Positions 6,061 through 7,177 of a stretch of 7,177 bases of DNA are shown in pieces. Origin of the DNA: an uncultured bacterium (GTDB lineage Bacteria; Bdellovibrionota_C; UBA2361; SZUA-149; CALKYB01); NCBI GenBank assembly GCA_938003565.1, contig CALKYB010000365.1, positions 1-7,177 of the forward strand. Reading direction: 5' to 3'. The notes under the pieces are model-generated. The model ran no database searches. It saw only the letters and a program-made list of their open reading frames with translations, and had not been told where the DNA came from. The number at the start of each line of letters is the position of its first letter. Within the stretch, counting starts at the first letter, position 1. A program made the translations under genes and the position numbers.

Positions 6061-6837
6061 ATGCAAAGAATAAAGCTGACACTCGAGTATGATGGTTCGG
6101 GTTATTCGGGTTGGCAGGTTCAGCCTGGGTGCTGCACCGTTCAAGGAGAGTTGGAAGCTGCATTTAGAACGATTCTCGATTCCAAAAGTCGAGGGCTGGG
6201 GCTACCCAGCCTTGAGAAAATCGTGGTTCAGGGAAGCGGCAGGACTGACGCTGGTGTGCATGCTCGTGCCCAAGTGGCACATATAGATATTCCAGTGGAG
6301 TATATAGACTCACTGAGTAGGCTTAGATATTCCTTAAACGGAGTTTGTGGATCCAAGTTGGCTGTAAGCTCTTTGGAGTTTGTAGACTCCTCGTTTCATG
6401 CTCGTCATACTCCACATCAGAAAACGTATCGATATAGGCTTTTTCTTAAAGATTATTCCTCAGGGCTTAATAGCGGAAATAGTATTTCAGTTGGCTCTAA
6501 GCTAGATCTGGCCAAGATGATTAGTGAGGCACGATCTTTTCAAGGTACGCATGACTTCTCAGCTTTTAGAGCAAGTGACTGTTGTGCTCACTCAACCATT
6601 CGAACTGTAGTGAGTGCTGAATTAGTTCGAGTTGCATCTCGTCAAATTGATTTCTTAGTACAGGGTAAGGGGTTTCTAAAGCAGATGGTTCGAATTATGG
6701 TCGGCACGCTAATTGAAGTTGGTCGAGGAAATATAGAGAGTGTACTAGGGGTGATAGAATCTTTGGATAGGAATGTGGCAGGGGAGACTGCGCCTGCAAG
6801 AGGCCTGTGCTTAGAAAAAATTAGGTACGAGGATTAA
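6061..6837 (+). CDS. truA: tRNA pseudouridine synthase A
   Basis: TruA converts uridines 38-40 of the tRNA anticodon stem to pseudouridine. The 258-residue product, within the normal TruA range, begins with LTLEYDGSGYSGWQVQP (6-22), and VQGELEAA (27-34) follows. The catalytic motif GSGRTDAGVHA (58-68) has the essential Asp at D63. Later family stretches are SFHARHTPHQKTYRYRL (110-126), GTHDFSAFRA (about 161-170) and FLKQMVRIMVGTLIEVG (about 223-239). It starts 3 bases after the asd stop, with only a weak AGAG upstream, and is probably cotranscribed and coupled. The pairing with asd is not a metabolic link; it recurs in other deltaproteobacteria as far as I recall. Its stop lies one base from the end of the opposing penicillin-binding protein gene. 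Confidence 0.95.
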   Translation: MQRIKLTLEYDGSGYSGWQVQPGCCTVQGELEAAFRTILDSKSRGLGLPSLEKIVVQGSGRTDAGVHARAQVAHIDIPVEYIDSLSRLRYSLNGVCGSKLAVSSLEFVDSSFHARHTPHQKTYRYRLFLKDYSSGLNSGNSISVGSKLDLAKMISEARSFQGTHDFSAFRASDCCAHSTIRTVVSAELVRVASRQIDFLVQGKGFLKQMVRIMVGTLIEVGRGNIESVLGVIESLDRNVAGETAPARGLCLEKIRYED

Positions 6838-6838
6838 C

Positions 6839-7177
6839 CTAACCGAACATATCTTGGAGCCATCGTCTTCGTCGCTCTTGTTGATCTCGTCTGCGTTGAT
6901 CTGGCTTGGTGGCAGGGGGATCGTCTAAAGATCGTCTTTTGTGCCGGTTAAATACAGGAACATCTAGTGCTCTATCGATTCTTTGGGACTCTTCAAAATA
7001 AGGCTGGTCTTTGTGCAAGAAACAAACATTGCTAGGCGCAGCATCTTTGACGAAAACTTCTGTTACTAGGTTCTCTTTAGGGCAATAGGGAGTAGGCATT
7101 AGACCTGTAGAGCTATCGATCTTTCGATAGACCACGTTTTTTGGAGCAATGAATTTCATAGCTGGCTCCATAGGCTT
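6839..7177 (-). CDS. Penicillin-binding protein 1A-like, C-terminal end only
   Basis: The frame is open to the right edge of the window, so only the last 112 codons are seen and the start is elsewhere. The stretch FIAPKNVVYRKIDSSTGL, then PYCP, then EVFVKDAAPSNVC resembles the segment after the transpeptidase domain of class A penicillin-binding proteins. There a typical pattern is 'v.iD..tG..a...C....e.F..GtaPt..C'. Such proteins polymerise and cross-link peptidoglycan in the periplasm, anchored by one N-terminal membrane helix, which is not visible here. The last 45 residues are a charged tail rich in Arg (RRR and RRRR clusters), probably disordered and perhaps contacting the wall or membrane lipids. 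The catalytic domains are outside the window, so the call rests on this tail alone. Confidence 0.62.
   Translation of the reverse strand, partial: KPMEPAMKFIAPKNVVYRKIDSSTGLMPTPYCPKENLVTEVFVKDAAPSNVCFLHKDQPYFEESQRIDRALDVPVFNRHKRRSLDDPPATKPDQRRRDQQERRRRWLQDMFG

Overview
The window holds bacterial DNA of moderate-to-low GC. Sampled 60-base stretches of the coding genes give about 42-43 % GC. It carries six recognisable protein genes reading rightward, one reading leftward at the right edge, and a roughly 700-base stretch with no convincing protein gene. The organism is probably Gram-negative: it has a RimK-type ligase, a class A penicillin-binding protein tail, and asd directly followed by truA, an order I know from deltaproteobacteria such as Geobacter. 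A Bdellovibrionota, SAR324 or other delta-type lineage would fit, but this is an inference of low certainty.

Left part (2-1404): the C-terminal two thirds of a protein kinase-like gene, open at the window edge, overlaps by 10 bases a soluble PP2C-type phosphatase. This is a kinase/phosphatase pair. A 337-base gap with no supported gene follows.

Middle (1742-4242): a RimK-type ATP-grasp glutamate ligase carries an unusual C-terminal RCK_C/TrkA_C-like domain and a charged tail. It overlaps by 4 bases (ATGA) a DUF1704 'QEGLA' metallopeptidase of the family that includes the tubulin tyrosine carboxypeptidase MATCAP. An enzyme that adds glutamates to protein C-termini is thus translationally coupled to a putative carboxypeptidase.

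4243-4956: this is the most puzzling part. A good sigma70-like promoter (TTGCCA-17-GATAAT) sits at 4353-4381. About 450 bases of hairpin-rich, GC-elevated DNA follow, and the predicted transcript start and the bases just before a T-run at 4831-4840 are complementary. I read this as a candidate large structured noncoding RNA. I could not assign it to RNase P, tmRNA, 6S or SRP RNA. A second hairpin with a T-rich tail (4843-4910) separates it from the next promoter.

Right part (4931-7177): a near-consensus promoter (TTGAAA-16-TATAAT) drives asd (lysine/threonine/methionine and diaminopimelate precursor synthesis) and truA (tRNA pseudouridine synthase), 3 bases apart. The end of a class A penicillin-binding protein gene converges on truA with a single base between the two stop codons.
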